Shown here one piece after another: positions 19,725 to 29,681 of a stretch of DNA of 64,000 bases. A program made the translations under genes and the position numbers. Source of the DNA: an uncultured Desulfobulbaceae bacterium (GTDB lineage: Bacteria; Desulfobacterota; Desulfobulbia; Desulfobulbales; CALZHT01); the NCBI GenBank assembly GCA_945787445.1, contig CALZHT010000008.1:1-64000 (forward strand), read 5' to 3'. The first letter of the stretch is position 1; each line of letters opens with the position of its first letter. Below the pieces are notes generated by a model. It was given only the letters and a program-made list of their open reading frames with translations. It was not told where the DNA came from and ran no database searches.

Positions 19725-21020
19725 TTACAGCTTCGCTCTGGAGTGCCCCTCTTTAAGCAGATTGGCGTATCTCTGGTAAAATACCTGTTCGTCCAGCTTA
19801 GTGGCGATCACCGCATTGGTAAGAGTATAGTAATCTAGATCGTGGATGACAATTCTTTCTTGCAAAGATTTGTATAATGCAGTGCCGGGCAAGGGAGTGA
19901 GCACGGTGGGCATGGGCAGGTCAATGGCGGTGTCCTGGATATATCGTGTGAGTTCGTCAAACTGAGGCTCATCATAGTCTGGTGAGATAATAAAGTCCCC
20001 TATAATGGTTATGCCGATGTCATGGAGAATTTTAATGGCTTCGGTGTTGACTGCCGCCTTGTTTTTTTTGTTCAATTTTTGAAGTTCTTCATCGGTGATC
20101 TCTTCAAAACCGATGATCACCGCCCTGAGTCCGGCCTCTTGCCATTGTTTCATAAGGTCCGGGTGACGCACCACGGTGTCGGACCTCACATCAGCAAGAT
20201 ATTGTTTTTGTATTCCAGCTTCCTTAATGGCCGTGCATAGTGCTCCGGCATGGTGCGGATCGCCAAAGGTGTTGGCATCGAGGAGGCGGATTACGGGAAT
20301 ATCTCCAAGGAGGTCAATATCCCGGAGTACTGAATCTGTTCTATGGGTGAGATAACGGCCGTTTGTCAAAGCGCCTATGCAGCAGAACGAACAGTCATAT
20401 GGACAGCCGAAAGCTGTTGCCACAAAGCCCATCCGGATATTGAGGGTTTTGAGGATATACGTGTCGCGGTATTGGGCAACCAGATCATATCTGGGCGGTT
20501 TTTCCTCCACCAGATCACCCATGGAGTATTTTCTGGGGATAAACCTGAGCGATTCACCCGGAGTTGTCTTGGCAACTCCTGGTAGATTGCTGCTGGCCAC
20601 CCCTTCCTCAAGGGAAGTGACAAGTTCCTTGAAGCTCGCTTTACCCAAGCCCACAACCACGAAATCAATATTTTTCCTGTTGAAAAATTCAGGATCGTTG
20701 CTGGCATGGATGCCGCCGACAACAACGGTAGCACCGCAGGTTTCCTTAATCTCGGCAGCAAGGGCTAAGACGGTGTTGGCTTCACAGGTAATACTGGTGA
20801 GGCCGGCAATGTCTGGCGTAAAGGTTCGGAGTATATCCTGAAGAGTGTCCGGTTCCGCTTTAAGATCAAGAATCCGTACATCATGGTCGGCAAGGTTTCC
20901 TGCCAGAACTTCCAGGCACAGGGGTTCACCCCGAAATATCTGTTTGATGGAGTCTATTCCGTAGCGTTCTTCAGGGATGCTGCGTCCGCAGTTAGGTGGG
21001 TTGACAAGCAGGATTTTCAT
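19725..21020 (-). CDS. B12-binding-domain radical SAM protein
   Basis: MKILLVNPPN start at 21020, cobalamin-binding-like domain, AFGCPYDCSFCCIG. Confidence 0.85.
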   Translation of the reverse strand: MKILLVNPPNCGRSIPEERYGIDSIKQIFRGEPLCLEVLAGNLADHDVRILDLKAEPDTLQDILRTFTPDIAGLTSITCEANTVLALAAEIKETCGATVVVGGIHASNDPEFFNRKNIDFVVVGLGKASFKELVTSLEEGVASSNLPGVAKTTPGESLRFIPRKYSMGDLVEEKPPRYDLVAQYRDTYILKTLNIRMGFVATAFGCPYDCSFCCIGALTNGRYLTHRTDSVLRDIDLLGDIPVIRLLDANTFGDPHHAGALCTAIKEAGIQKQYLADVRSDTVVRHPDLMKQWQEAGLRAVIIGFEEITDEELQKLNKKNKAAVNTEAIKILHDIGITIIGDFIISPDYDEPQFDELTRYIQDTAIDLPMPTVLTPLPGTALYKSLQERIVIHDLDYYTLTNAVIATKLDEQVFYQRYANLLKEGHSRAKL

Positions 21021-21116
21021 GGACTTGCGACTTGATAAATATGTCCTGGGCAATTGAAGCATCCCGCGGCCCCGCTGAAACGGGATTTCCGCTTCGCTAC
21101 AACAAGCCACGGGGTA

Positions 21117-21140
21117 TGCACTTCGCTATGCATGTTCAAA
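21117..21140. repeat. 24-bp exact repeat, copy 1
   Basis: tgcacttcgctatgcatgttcaaa identical to 57451-57474. Confidence 0.8.
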
Positions 21141-21203
21141 TAAAAATTTTCGGGGCCATAAAGAAGAGAGAACAACATCATCCAACTCTCTTCATGACCC
21201 CGA
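21141..21203 (-). terminator. Terminator-like hairpin downstream of the SPASM radical SAM gene
   Basis: ttcggggccataaagaagagag / ctctcttcatgaccccgaa stem, followed on the minus strand by aaaatttttattt. Confidence 0.6.
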
Positions 21204-21232
21204 ATCATTGGATGTTTTTTGATTATGCATGA

Positions 21233-22300
21233 TCAATCTGCCCCTGCGGATGCTGCCTTTTTATGCACTTCCAGCCAGCACATCGGATCTTCGGCCAGGT
21301 AATCCCCGGTTACCTGATAGGCATGCCCACGGCAACCATAACAGTAGTTTCCGAGATCACACATGGAGCAACGGCCCTTGATGGTAGTTCTGATATTCCG
21401 TAGGTCATGGATCACGGGGCTTTTTTTGATTATTTCCGTCAGAGGTTGTTCACGGATATTGCCGACAGCGACACTGACGCCCGGACACGGATTGACTTCG
21501 CCGTTTGCCGTTACCGTGCAGGAATATTCATGCCGGGCGCATTGTGAAGCAGCAAGCGGGGGATGGGGATACCACTGATTGCCATACTCTTCATAATCGA
21601 TATGGGCCAGGGTTTCGAAGAGTTGCCTGATTTCAGGGATGGAAACTTCCAGATCAGGGTTTTCTTTGGCGCGCCCCTGTAAGGTCATCATTTCTATGTA
21701 GGGAATGATGGACCGGTTCCGGGCCCAACGCCATATGTCCGGAAGTTCTTCATAGTTTTGCCGACAGATTATGGTCTCTATTCCAAGCGCCCTGTCCTTG
21801 GAGGGGTACCCCGCAGCCATCAGAGTTTCAATCCCCTGTTCAATGGCGGTAAAGGCGCCGCGGTGCCCGGCGAGAAGATCTTGGACCTCGGGCCTTCTGC
21901 TGTTCATCTTTACCACCACCGATACTTTCCGGTCAAAAAGGGCCTTTGCATTGTCAGGGGTGAGCAGCATACCGTTGGTGAAAAGGTCCACTTTGATGTT
22001 TTTTGCCAGTATATGATCAATAACCTTGAACAGATTTCCGTAAAGGAGAGGTTCACCGCCGCCCAAAACTATTATTTTCCTGGCGCCAAGGGCAGCAGCC
22101 TGGTCCACCACATCCAGAATTTCGTCAAGGGTAAGTTCATTGTCCTGCGGCGCACCCGAAGATGCATAGCAATAGAGGCAACGAAGATTACATGCCCGTG
22201 AAAGTTCTAATTCCAAGGACAACAAGCCGTTTCTGGCCCGTGTTTCTGCGATTTCTTCCGGAGAGAATTCAAGACCCCAATGTTCTCCAAAGCATTTCAT
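21233..22300 (-). CDS. SPASM-domain radical SAM protein
   Basis: LSRACNLRCLYCYAS (CxxxCxxC), C-terminal Cys-rich CSMCDLGNYCYGC. Confidence 0.85.
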   Translation of the reverse strand: MKCFGEHWGLEFSPEEIAETRARNGLLSLELELSRACNLRCLYCYASSGAPQDNELTLDEILDVVDQAAALGARKIIVLGGGEPLLYGNLFKVIDHILAKNIKVDLFTNGMLLTPDNAKALFDRKVSVVVKMNSRRPEVQDLLAGHRGAFTAIEQGIETLMAAGYPSKDRALGIETIICRQNYEELPDIWRWARNRSIIPYIEMMTLQGRAKENPDLEVSIPEIRQLFETLAHIDYEEYGNQWYPHPPLAASQCARHEYSCTVTANGEVNPCPGVSVAVGNIREQPLTEIIKKSPVIHDLRNIRTTIKGRCSMCDLGNYCYGCRGHAYQVTGDYLAEDPMCWLEVHKKAASAGAD

Positions 22301-23613
22301 AAGGCGTTCTCTTTGCGTAGATCAAAAAATTTTTTTAGTTTCCGCCCGCCTCCCTGTTCCATGTAGGCAAGCACCTCGTTTTTCGGCTTTATAATTATCT
22401 CAGGCAGCACCCGCAAATGGGCCTGCACAAATTCACCAACTGTGTTTTCATCGAGTGGCTCGTCGGTTCCAATAACCACGGATATCTCATCGGACAGTTC
22501 AAAGGATGATCGCGCTTCAATGTATGCGGCCTGCACCTGCGGCAGCTCGTGGAGTGCATGGAAGATCATCTCCGGGTAGAGTGTGGTGCCGCGGAACTTA
22601 AGGCGCTGCGCGAGCCTGCCCTCAATGGCTCCAAGCCTGGAAGTCTGCCATCCGCAGTCGCATGGCTCGCTATGGATTCTCGAAATATCACCGGTCCGGA
22701 AACGTACAAGAGGAAATCCTTCCACGCCAAGAGGTGTAACCACTACCTCGCCGTGGTGCCCTGGTGGCAGAGGATTGCCATTGTCATCAATAATTTCGGT
22801 GATCATCATTTCAGGATGGATATGGCCGCCACAGGATTCCTGGCACTCGCAGAAAGCGGTTTCGAGTTCGGTAGCACCATAGGAGGTAAAAATCTGTGCC
22901 CCCCATATATCTTCAAGAGCCATGCCCAGGGCAGTGAGCGTATGGTCAGCTTTTCGGACCGGTTCGCCGATGGTGACAATGGTTTTGATCCCAGCTTCTG
23001 CAGGTGAAATGTCGTGTTCCATACCCCAGTTTGCCAACTTAAGCAGAAAAGATGGAACCCCAACAAGACCGTTTGGTTTGAGTTGCCGGATAAGTTCCCA
23101 CTGACGGGCCGGCTGGCCTGGTCCGCTTCTGATGGCTGATGCGCCCAGCCGCACGAGACCGGAGTAATAGGCAAGCCCGGCAATAAAGCAACGATCCAAG
23201 GTAACGCAGAGGAGAAAACAGTCACCCGGTCGGGTGCCGGTTCCCCAATATCCCATGGTTTCATTAAAGGCGAGTCTCACTAGATCACGGCGGGAATAAG
23301 GAACAGGAATGCTGTTTCCAGTTGTTCCCGAAGTCAAGGCGATATCGGCAATGGATAAAGGGGAGACAGCCTGAAACGCGGCAGGATCTTTCTGGATATC
23401 GCTGCGGGTGGTGAGAGGTAGTGTCTTAATATCTTCCAGTGATGTAATGTCGTTCGGCAACAGGCCGATTGCCTTAAACATATCTTTATAAAAAGGCGCC
23501 CGCCCCGCTTGTTGCAGATGACTTCGCAGGAGTGCTACCTGTTGGTCATATATCTCAGCAGGATCAGCGTTACGCCATTGGATGGCTTTATCAAGCGAGT
23601 ATTTAAATTTCAT
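22297..23613 (-). CDS. Phenylacetate-CoA ligase-like AMP-forming ligase
   Basis: ALTSGTTGNSIPVPYSRRD, FTSYGATELETAFCEC, RFRTGDISRI; overlaps the SPASM gene start. Confidence 0.85.
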   Translation of the reverse strand: MKFKYSLDKAIQWRNADPAEIYDQQVALLRSHLQQAGRAPFYKDMFKAIGLLPNDITSLEDIKTLPLTTRSDIQKDPAAFQAVSPLSIADIALTSGTTGNSIPVPYSRRDLVRLAFNETMGYWGTGTRPGDCFLLCVTLDRCFIAGLAYYSGLVRLGASAIRSGPGQPARQWELIRQLKPNGLVGVPSFLLKLANWGMEHDISPAEAGIKTIVTIGEPVRKADHTLTALGMALEDIWGAQIFTSYGATELETAFCECQESCGGHIHPEMMITEIIDDNGNPLPPGHHGEVVVTPLGVEGFPLVRFRTGDISRIHSEPCDCGWQTSRLGAIEGRLAQRLKFRGTTLYPEMIFHALHELPQVQAAYIEARSSFELSDEISVVIGTDEPLDENTVGEFVQAHLRVLPEIIIKPKNEVLAYMEQGGGRKLKKFFDLRKENAL

Positions 23614-23625
23614 ATGTGGATGTAC

Positions 23626-24426
23626 TCACCTGGTTGAGTGAATTGGAGAATAACCAGGTTCAATCTGGGCAGTTGGAGAGGCCGATTCATCCACCCCATA
23701 CCCGCATTTTTGTAGTTCGGCTGCAATAGCATTTTTAACCAGAATTTTAAGTTTTCTTGTCTGCTCAGCACATTCATCGTGACTTTCCGGCATAATTGGC
23801 GGCAAAATGATCATTTTAATGGAGGCAGGCGTGAGTAATCTTTTGCCGGGCGGTAAAAGTTCAAACGTCCCTATGATGCAGACCGGTACGATGGGAAGGC
23901 TTGTATGGCTGGCGAGCTGGAATGCTCCATTTTTAAACCTTCGCAGTTTGCCGTCACGGGACCTGTGGCCTTCCGGCCAGACAATGAGGGAGCATCCTCT
24001 CTCCAGAAGCATGCGGCCTTTTTCCTCAACTTCGTCCCAACCCTCGGTTGCATCAATATACTGTGCGAGGTGCATTACCCATTTGTAAAAGGGTATCCGA
24101 AACGGCCAGGATGTAATAAAAGCCATTTCATAAGGCAGCAATCCGAACAAGTAGGGATCGACCGAGGAAAAATGATTTGTGGCAAAGATTACAGGCGTTT
24201 TGATTCCGCCTGAGCGATCCTCAACCACAATAGTGGCCATAAAGGGAATCAGCCTAACCAATACCCATCCGAAGACGCGGACACTTTTTCGGATTATTTC
24301 GTCGGTGGGGTGCCGTAAAAATACACCATTGATGAGCAGGATCATGGGAAGGATCAGTACAAAGCTCACGATGTTTACCAAGGCAAACATTGGCCAGATA
24401 TAGAGATTGAGGAAGAGTTTTTTCAT
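23626..24426 (-). CDS. 1-acyl-sn-glycerol-3-phosphate acyltransferase-like (PlsC)
   Basis: ATNHFSSVDPY and VWPEGHRSRDG motifs. Confidence 0.85.
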   Translation of the reverse strand: MKKLFLNLYIWPMFALVNIVSFVLILPMILLINGVFLRHPTDEIIRKSVRVFGWVLVRLIPFMATIVVEDRSGGIKTPVIFATNHFSSVDPYLFGLLPYEMAFITSWPFRIPFYKWVMHLAQYIDATEGWDEVEEKGRMLLERGCSLIVWPEGHRSRDGKLRRFKNGAFQLASHTSLPIVPVCIIGTFELLPPGKRLLTPASIKMIILPPIMPESHDECAEQTRKLKILVKNAIAAELQKCGYGVDESASPTAQIEPGYSPIHSTR

Positions 24427-24438
24427 ATTTCCGCTTGT

Positions 24439-24699
24439 TCAGTTAGCATGCTGTTCACCAATACTCACAATGAGCCTTATGAGATCATCCACGGTTTTCA
24501 CAGCCCGGATCTTTTCTTCATCATTCATTTTCATGCCAAAAGCCTTTTCAAGCGCAACAACCATGTCCACCGCGTCCAGGCTGTCGAGGCCAAGGTCATC
24601 ATAAAGGGTTGCCTCGGGCTGGAGAAGCTCTTGATCCAACTCAAATTCATCCACGAGGACTTCGATAACCTTTTGGCGAATCGTTTCCTCATATGTCAT
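24439..24699 (-). CDS. Acyl carrier protein
   Basis: LGLDSLDAVDMVVALEKAF. Confidence 0.9.
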   Translation of the reverse strand: MTYEETIRQKVIEVLVDEFELDQELLQPEATLYDDLGLDSLDAVDMVVALEKAFGMKMNDEEKIRAVKTVDDLIRLIVSIGEQHAN

Positions 24700-25945
24700 C
24701 TGTCCACCTCCGAAGCACCAGAGCAGTGTTTACGCCGCCCAGTGCAAAATTGTTCTTAATCACAGTACGCAATGGATGCTTGCTCACCGCCTGGACATAG
24801 TGTAAATCAGCGCACTTGGGATCAGGTTTATCCAGGTTCAAGGTAGGAACCAGATTCTGTCGGTCGAGCATCTCCAAAACTACAATGGTCTCCAGGGCTC
24901 CTGCAGCGCCAAGAGTATGTCCGAAATGGCCCTTTAAAGAACTCACCGGTATCCCTCTGCCCAAAACTGATTCTATGGCCAATGATTCAGCCGTATCACC
25001 AAGCATTGTTCCGGTAGCATGGGCATTGACATAGTCGATATCCTGCGCTTTGAGACCAGCTTCATTGAGAGCATTCTGTATTGCTCTGGACATCGATTGT
25101 TTATGAGGATTAGCAATGTGTTTGCTGTCGTTAACATTTCCAAACCCTATGACTTCAGCATATATTTTTGCACCCCTGGCACGAGCGGAATCAAGGCGTT
25201 CGAGGACCAAAACTCCACTGCCGCCGCCACACACTACACCGTCTCTTTTTTCGTCAAAGGGCCTAGGCGTTGATTCCGGCATCTCATTGCTGCGGGACGC
25301 AGCCTTAACAACATCAAAAACCATGGATACAGTGTAATGCACTTCATCGGCTCCGCCGCAAAGCAGCGCATCCTGCCGACCCGAACGGACAAGGAGATAC
25401 CCGAGACCAAGCGCCTGCGACGAAGAAGTGCAGGCACTTGCCGGCGCCCATTGTTCGCCGTTTATCCCTAATGCATGGCAAATGTTGGCAGAGCAGCTAT
25501 GCCCCATGATCTTGAAAAAAACTCCGGACTTAACTTCTTCAATATTATTTTCCGGAAGAAAACCTCTGTAAAATTCCTCATAAGTCTGCGGGCTGCCGGT
25601 GGTGGAGCCCACAACCACACCTACAGCGCCTGACTGGAGAAAATCTCCGGACATCTCTGCATCAGCCACAGCCTCCTGGGCGGCCAAGGTGGCGTAAATG
25701 GACATAGGGCCCATGGTTCGGCGTATTGTTCGGGGCAGGCGCTCTTTAGCGTTAAATGGAGGTACCGGAGCAGCAAGAAAGGAGTGTAGGCCTTGTACAC
25801 TCCGCCACTCCTCTATTATTTTTACGCCCGAACTGTTATTCCAAACAGCCTCGGAAAGGGATGCAACGCCTAAACCAAAAGGTGAAACTGCCCCACGGCC
25901 GGTAATTACCACCCGGTTTACCGGCATTGCCGCACCTCGTCCCAA
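24689..25945 (-). CDS. Beta-ketoacyl-ACP synthase II (FabF-like)
   Basis: ASACTSSSQALG (Cys), NAHATGTMLGD (His), GHFGHTLGAAG (His). Confidence 0.88.
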   Translation of the reverse strand: MGRGAAMPVNRVVITGRGAVSPFGLGVASLSEAVWNNSSGVKIIEEWRSVQGLHSFLAAPVPPFNAKERLPRTIRRTMGPMSIYATLAAQEAVADAEMSGDFLQSGAVGVVVGSTTGSPQTYEEFYRGFLPENNIEEVKSGVFFKIMGHSCSANICHALGINGEQWAPASACTSSSQALGLGYLLVRSGRQDALLCGGADEVHYTVSMVFDVVKAASRSNEMPESTPRPFDEKRDGVVCGGGSGVLVLERLDSARARGAKIYAEVIGFGNVNDSKHIANPHKQSMSRAIQNALNEAGLKAQDIDYVNAHATGTMLGDTAESLAIESVLGRGIPVSSLKGHFGHTLGAAGALETIVVLEMLDRQNLVPTLNLDKPDPKCADLHYVQAVSKHPLRTVIKNNFALGGVNTALVLRRWTDDI

Positions 25946-27423
25946 AGCTCTTCCAAGCCTAACATTTCACCGGCCGTTACAAATCCTGACAGGGAAGCAC
26001 CCATGATTCCGGTCATGAGTGTTCCCTGGCCGCTGAGCCACAAGCCTGGGAGACGTGTCCTGGCGCCGGTAATGAATTGGCCCAAAGAGTGCTTGACTCC
26101 ATAAACACCACCTTGTGGATTGCCGAGTTCGTCCCTTAGGGTTAAAGGCGATCCAGCTGCTAATGGCTTTATTTCGCCTATGGTTCCACCCCAGAGTTTG
26201 TGTGCCTGCCCTAGAAGTTTTTCAGTCTGATCGCTTTTCCAGTCTTCATAAGCCGCCGGCCGCTTGCCGGTTTCACTTTTCTGGAAGTCTGCTGTTTCAC
26301 ACCAGTCTGCTGGGCGCATAAGAATCACTCCCCGGGCTGAGTTGGTGGAGATGGCATCAGAATCCCTCCGGCCGGGTGTGGTCAGCATCATGGAGCTGTT
26401 TTCAGGGGATTCCGGATGAACAGCTAAAAGGCCCATCCCCTTTTGCACGCTATAATAGTTGACCCAGGTTGTCTCCTGGAGAGAATCCGGATCATCAACA
26501 GCACCAAAAACGATGAACATGGAGCCGGTATTTTTCAATTCTCGTAACCTGTTACAATATACCGGCCGGAACACCTGACCATTGATAATGTCCAGCAAGT
26601 GGGTAGGATGGCCGGTAAAAATAACGTCTGCGGCATGAATTTCTTCATTTGATGATCGCACTCCAGAAACGCGGCTATTATGAACCATAATTTCTTGGGC
26701 CGCGCAGGAGGTTTTTATGTGTACGCCAGCTTTGTTGAGTTCACTTACAAAAGCGTCAACAATCGCCTGGCCGCCTCCGTCAAGAGCATACGCTCCTGAG
26801 TAATAACTGTGGGCAACTATGGCATGGGTAGCGAGACTGACATTTTCAGGGGGCACCCCATGGAGAAATGCCGGAGTATTCAGAATAGTCTGGAGTTCCT
26901 GGTCTTTGGTTAAGGTTTTTAGAGCATCTGCCAAATTCGTGTTTGCCGGACCGAACAGATTCCGCAAAAACGGGGTAAGGGGAAGGTCCAAATTGAAGAA
27001 GGGAATGGTTGAGCATATGGATCTGATGGTGTCCATGTACTCATTGATTCCATGCTTTTCATGTGGAAAGACCCTCTGCAATTCTTTTTGTAAGAGTTCA
27101 TATGAAAAAAAACATCGGACAGTTTTGTCCGAATCTTTAATGCTGACTTGATCATTGCCATGGGGAGGAAAGGGTTGAATGGAAAGACCGGGCAGGATAT
27201 TGAGGTGTTCCCATAAGACTCTGAGTATCTCTCCTTTGCCGAGTCCACCTGTATAGTGAAATCCAACATCAAATGGAATTCCCTGCCGTTTGAACCGTTT
27301 TAAAGCTCCGCCCGGCCTGCTTTTCTTCTCAAGAATAATGACCCGTTTGCCTTTTTGGGCAAGCAGAGCAGCAGCAGTCAAGCCACTAATTCCACTGCCT
27401 ATAATTACTACATCAGTGTTCAT
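25918..27423 (-). CDS. CrtI/phytoene-desaturase-like FAD oxidoreductase
   Basis: DVVIIGSGISGLTAAALLAQKGKRVIILEKKSRPGG; 501 aa, overlaps both neighbours. Confidence 0.8.
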   Translation of the reverse strand: MNTDVVIIGSGISGLTAAALLAQKGKRVIILEKKSRPGGALKRFKRQGIPFDVGFHYTGGLGKGEILRVLWEHLNILPGLSIQPFPPHGNDQVSIKDSDKTVRCFFSYELLQKELQRVFPHEKHGINEYMDTIRSICSTIPFFNLDLPLTPFLRNLFGPANTNLADALKTLTKDQELQTILNTPAFLHGVPPENVSLATHAIVAHSYYSGAYALDGGGQAIVDAFVSELNKAGVHIKTSCAAQEIMVHNSRVSGVRSSNEEIHAADVIFTGHPTHLLDIINGQVFRPVYCNRLRELKNTGSMFIVFGAVDDPDSLQETTWVNYYSVQKGMGLLAVHPESPENSSMMLTTPGRRDSDAISTNSARGVILMRPADWCETADFQKSETGKRPAAYEDWKSDQTEKLLGQAHKLWGGTIGEIKPLAAGSPLTLRDELGNPQGGVYGVKHSLGQFITGARTRLPGLWLSGQGTLMTGIMGASLSGFVTAGEMLGLEELWDEVRQCR

Positions 27424-28666
27424 TCAGATTTTTTATGACCAGGCAAGCGTTTGTTCCCCCGAATCCAGAGGCATTAAGGAGGATATGAGAAGGGTTAAAT
27501 GTAATTGTTTTGCGGGAAAAACGCAAGATTTTTGCCTCAGGATCGGGGTGTTCCAGATTTGGATTGCCGGCGACAAATCTGCCTTGCGCCATAAGCAAAC
27601 CATAGACGACCTGAGCCGCGCCCGCCATCCAGAATTCATGGCCGGTGAGCCCTTTGACCGCAGATATCCATGGCCCCTTTGCCTCATCCGTGATGTCAAA
27701 AATATTGCGCAGAGCAATGGCCTCTGCCAGGTCACCGGTAGGAGTAGATGTTGCATGGGCCAAAACCAGATCAATGTCTTCCGGGGAAAGCTGTGCATTG
27801 CTGATGGCTTGACCCATTGCTCTTTTTAGCCCTTCGCCGCTGGGCACGACGATATGAGAACCGTCTGAGGTGCATGCATACCCCAGCACTTCAGCCAGAA
27901 TGGTTGCTCCCCTTTTCAGGGCTGATTGATAGTCTTCTAAAACAACGGCGGCAGCGCCGCCGCTGGGGACAAGTCCGTCTCTGTTCCGGTCAAAGGGGCG
28001 GGAAGCTGCGGCAGGGTCATCTTCCCTGCGGGAAAAAGCGCCAAGGGTATCAAAACTGCACATGGACTGCCATGATATTTCCTGGGCTCCACCGCAGATT
28101 ACCCTTTTCTGCTTTCCCGTAGCTATGAGTTCTGCTCCTTGACCCACCGCCATGGCGCCGCTGGCACAGGCACTGCTTACCGTCCACGACATGCCTTTCA
28201 GGCCGAGAATGGTGCTCAGATTGAGGGTAATGGTGCTGTTCAAAAGCCGGAAAATATGCCCGCTGCCAATAGATCTGGTTTCTCCTGTTGAGCGTAGGGC
28301 ATCTACTTGCTCCACCGCAGTAACCGTTGATGAGTCATTTCCGAATATAATGCCGGTGTCCTCATCACCAGCCAGACTTTCCGGGTCGATACCGGCCTGT
28401 ATCAGGGCCTGAAAGATCGCATCCCATGCCCACAAACCAAATTCCGGCAATGTTCTGCGTCGTTTTTTGTTCAAAATATTTTCCGGGGTGAAATTCTCGA
28501 TTGCACCACTCAGGCCGCTCTGGAATCCCAGTTTTTTGCGTTCCGGCAGAAAGCGGATGCCGCTCTTACCCTCTCGAAGGGAATCTTGAACAATGTTTTT
28601 ATCAAGCCCCAGGCTTGAGATGATGCCAAGTCCGGTTATGACCACCCTTTTTTTCCCAGCGATCAA
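27413..28666 (-). CDS. Beta-ketoacyl-ACP synthase (FabF-like)
   Basis: VSSACASGAMAVG (Cys), LAHATSTPTGD (His), GLTGHEFWMAGAA (His). Confidence 0.85.
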   Translation of the reverse strand: MIAGKKRVVITGLGIISSLGLDKNIVQDSLREGKSGIRFLPERKKLGFQSGLSGAIENFTPENILNKKRRRTLPEFGLWAWDAIFQALIQAGIDPESLAGDEDTGIIFGNDSSTVTAVEQVDALRSTGETRSIGSGHIFRLLNSTITLNLSTILGLKGMSWTVSSACASGAMAVGQGAELIATGKQKRVICGGAQEISWQSMCSFDTLGAFSRREDDPAAASRPFDRNRDGLVPSGGAAAVVLEDYQSALKRGATILAEVLGYACTSDGSHIVVPSGEGLKRAMGQAISNAQLSPEDIDLVLAHATSTPTGDLAEAIALRNIFDITDEAKGPWISAVKGLTGHEFWMAGAAQVVYGLLMAQGRFVAGNPNLEHPDPEAKILRFSRKTITFNPSHILLNASGFGGTNACLVIKNLNEH

Positions 28667-29091
28667 GCAGTTCCTCCCAAAAGAATATTAACCGCTACAC
28701 AGAAATAGTATTTCGGCTAACCAAAGGAAAACATCCACTATAACGATTTTTATGAATGTACAAAGCAGATTGTTGTTAAATAAATGAGGAAAGGATCTCT
28801 TATGTTAAGAGAATACCCTTCTAGTGAAATAATCTTCTATTTTCAATAAAAAACTTTAGGAGCAAAGGAAACGACTTCATAATGGTTATTTGTGGTCAGT
28901 AATACGCATGTCACGACTCAAAAATTATTTTACCACGGAATGATTGTTATTTGGTTGAAAAACTGTCACGATCAGATTAAATTGCCACGTTTTTTATTTA
29001 ATGGCAGTGTAATAAGCGCATGTTGCTGAGCATTGCCAATACAGCCAATAGGTTTTGCTAAACAGTTACCAGCGAGATACGAGGATTTTTT

Positions 29092-29655
29092 ATGTACAGT
29101 GCGTCTGATTTACGGAAAGGCTTGAAGGTCAGCATTGACGGTGAACCGTTTATAGTTACTGAGTTTGAGTTTTCCAAACCCGGCAAAGGCCAGGCTCTTT
29201 ATAGGACGAAGCTCCGCAATATGATTACCGGCAATTCTTTTGAACGTACCTTCCGATCGAGTGATAAATTCGAAAAACCCGATCTTGAAGAACGGACCAT
29301 GCAGTTTCTTTATTCTCAGGGCAAAGAATTCCACTTCATGGATACTATCTCCTTTGAACAGATCACCATAATGGAAGAACAATTGGAAGACAATGTCAAA
29401 TACTTGATTGACAACATGGAAGTGCAGATTTTGCTTTTTGAAAACAGGCCAATCGGCGTTACAATACCCATGTTTGTGAATCTAACGGTAACAAAGTCCG
29501 AACCCTGGGCCAAGGGTGATACTTCGGGATCAGATACCAAGCCGGTTACCGTGGAAACCGGCTATGTTCTGCAGGTTCCCCCCTTTATTGAAGAGGGCGA
29601 TAAGATCCAGATCGACACCCGCACCGGTGAATACCTCACCCGGGTCAAGGAATAA
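29092..29655 (+). CDS. efp: Translation elongation factor P
   Basis: SASDLRKGLKVSIDGEPF...FSKPGKGQALYRTKLRNM; C-terminal DTRTGEYLTRVKE. Confidence 0.95.
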   Translation: MYSASDLRKGLKVSIDGEPFIVTEFEFSKPGKGQALYRTKLRNMITGNSFERTFRSSDKFEKPDLEERTMQFLYSQGKEFHFMDTISFEQITIMEEQLEDNVKYLIDNMEVQILLFENRPIGVTIPMFVNLTVTKSEPWAKGDTSGSDTKPVTVETGYVLQVPPFIEEGDKIQIDTRTGEYLTRVKE

Positions 29656-29681
29656 TCGCTCCTCTATTCCATGCTGCTGCC

